A stretch of DNA of 6,246 nt from Fimbriimonadales bacterium. Its GTDB lineage: Bacteria; Armatimonadota; Fimbriimonadia; Fimbriimonadales; Fimbriimonadaceae. Under the pieces are notes generated by a model. That model was given only the letters and a program-made list of their open reading frames with translations. It did not search any database and was not told where the DNA came from. The position numbers and the translations under genes are program-made. The first letter of the stretch is position 1. Every line of letters starts with the position of its first letter. Of the stretch, positions 5,796 to 6,246 are shown in pieces. Where the stretch lies: NCBI GenBank assembly GCA_026392145.1, contig JAPLCS010000351.1:1-6246 (forward strand). The letters are read 5' to 3'.

Positions 5796-6246
5796 ATGCA
5801 ATCTGTTGCTGCAAAACTAAAAGTTAAAGATGAGGTGTGGATTGTTGTCGCCTCACTTTCGTATGAGAATCCGGATCGGTATGATTTTTCGTTAGCCGAG
5901 ATTTTTGAAAAGTTTTTGGAGATGGGTTTCGAATCGCGTCCTTCTTCTTTCAGAGCACATGTGGGGCAACATACGGTCAGCAATGTAGATGGTCATAACC
6001 CATGCCGATACCTCTATCAGACGGCACCACGTCGTCGAAGGCTCTTTTTGGAGGGTGATGAATGTGTTGCTGAAGCTACGGGAAAGATTCTTCCTGATCT
6101 GGATGAGATACCAGTCAAGTATCGCTTTCTGCTCGAGTGGGCTGAAACGCGTTTGGGTGAATCACGTTTAGTTAGTGCTAAGACCTCAAATCGTTGGTTT
6201 GATGCTCTCGTGAAGCTTCAGGGTAGTTTTCGGTATACAGCTTCTG
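5796..6246 (+). CDS. Uncharacterised protein, DUF7669-like (3' end beyond window)
   Basis: The frame is open from the ATG at 5796 to the window edge: 150 complete codons with no stop, so the C-terminus is missing. The protein begins MQSVAAKLKVKDEVWIVVAS. It has the order E-V-W-I (13-16), F-S-L-A-E-I-F (31-37), R-x-H-V-G-Q-H-T-V-S-N (53-63), R-Y-L-Y-Q-T-x-x-R-R-R-R-L-F (71-84), then a P-x-x-Y-R-x-L-L-E-W segment (106-115). This matches my memory of a family of small prokaryotic proteins (EVWIA...HASQHCVANxPPNPGRYRMLY.TGRGRRRLF), which I believe is DUF7669. Its function is not known to me; the basic RRRR-LF hairpin and helical N-terminus suggest a winged-helix-like nucleic-acid binder (inference). 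The ATG is preferred because no ATG, GTG or TTG lies in frame in the 40 nt upstream. There is no Shine-Dalgarno. The first codons and upstream DNA are more AT-rich than the neighbours. Confidence 0.72.
   Translation, partial: MQSVAAKLKVKDEVWIVVASLSYENPDRYDFSLAEIFEKFLEMGFESRPSSFRAHVGQHTVSNVDGHNPCRYLYQTAPRRRRLFLEGDECVAEATGKILPDLDEIPVKYRFLLEWAETRLGESRLVSAKTSNRWFDALVKLQGSFRYTAS

Noticed and set aside
5368..5814. 148-codon open frame on the minus strand across the end of the desaturase gene
   Set aside because: It is antisense to well-supported CrtI motifs, has low-complexity His/Arg/Gln-rich translation typical of shadow frames, and shows no family motif or ribosome binding site.
1..6246. CRISPR array, insertion sequence, tRNA or phage attachment site
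   Set aside because: No regularly spaced repeats, transposase motifs, terminal inverted repeats or cloverleaf-like sequences were seen; the only repeats are the two short in-frame linker repeats.

Overview
The window (about 50% GC, six genes wholly or partly present, tightly packed) looks like chromosomal DNA of a free-living, envelope-complex bacterium. Three traits point tentatively to the Armatimonadota (Fimbriimonadales-like) or a neighbouring group such as the Planctomycetota. These are several type IV pilus/type II secretion platform proteins side by side, a carotenoid desaturase, and a secreted thioredoxin-like protein of a type I associate with Planctomycetes/Armatimonadetes. This placement is inference; there is no rRNA or marker gene to confirm it.

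Layout. Positions 106-2956 (+) hold two consecutive PilC/GspF-family inner-membrane platform proteins, separated by 64 nt and probably co-transcribed. The second is a textbook family member. The first is divergent: it has a 45-residue stretch with an extra hydrophobic segment inside its first cytoplasmic domain, a longer TM1-TM2 loop, and Gln in place of the usual Glu in its second domain. A strong bidirectional terminator (2979-3009) closes this unit and also serves the convergent gene at 3029-3574 (-), a signal-peptide-bearing thioredoxin-like protein with a CFPC motif. Its ribosome-binding site abuts a small perfect hairpin. Upstream of it on the same strand lies a RimJ/RimL-type GNAT acetyltransferase (3713-4258). 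This is divergent, across only 44 nt, from a phytoene-desaturase-family gene (crtI-like, 4303-5766, +). Finally, an incomplete ORF open to the window edge (5796-6246+, +) encodes a small uncharacterised protein that resembles a family I remember as DUF7669. It has a perfect TATAAT six bases before its ATG, so its mRNA is probably leaderless.

How the genes relate. The two platform proteins belong together: one pilus or secretion machine with a paired or heteromeric platform is the simplest reading. The other four genes show no obvious shared pathway with them: oxidative/redox housekeeping in the periplasm, N-acetylation, carotenoid synthesis, and an unknown. The most unusual material is the degenerate platform paralogue and the promoter/start-codon arrangement of the last gene. 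I did not find a CRISPR array, mobile element, tRNA or rRNA.
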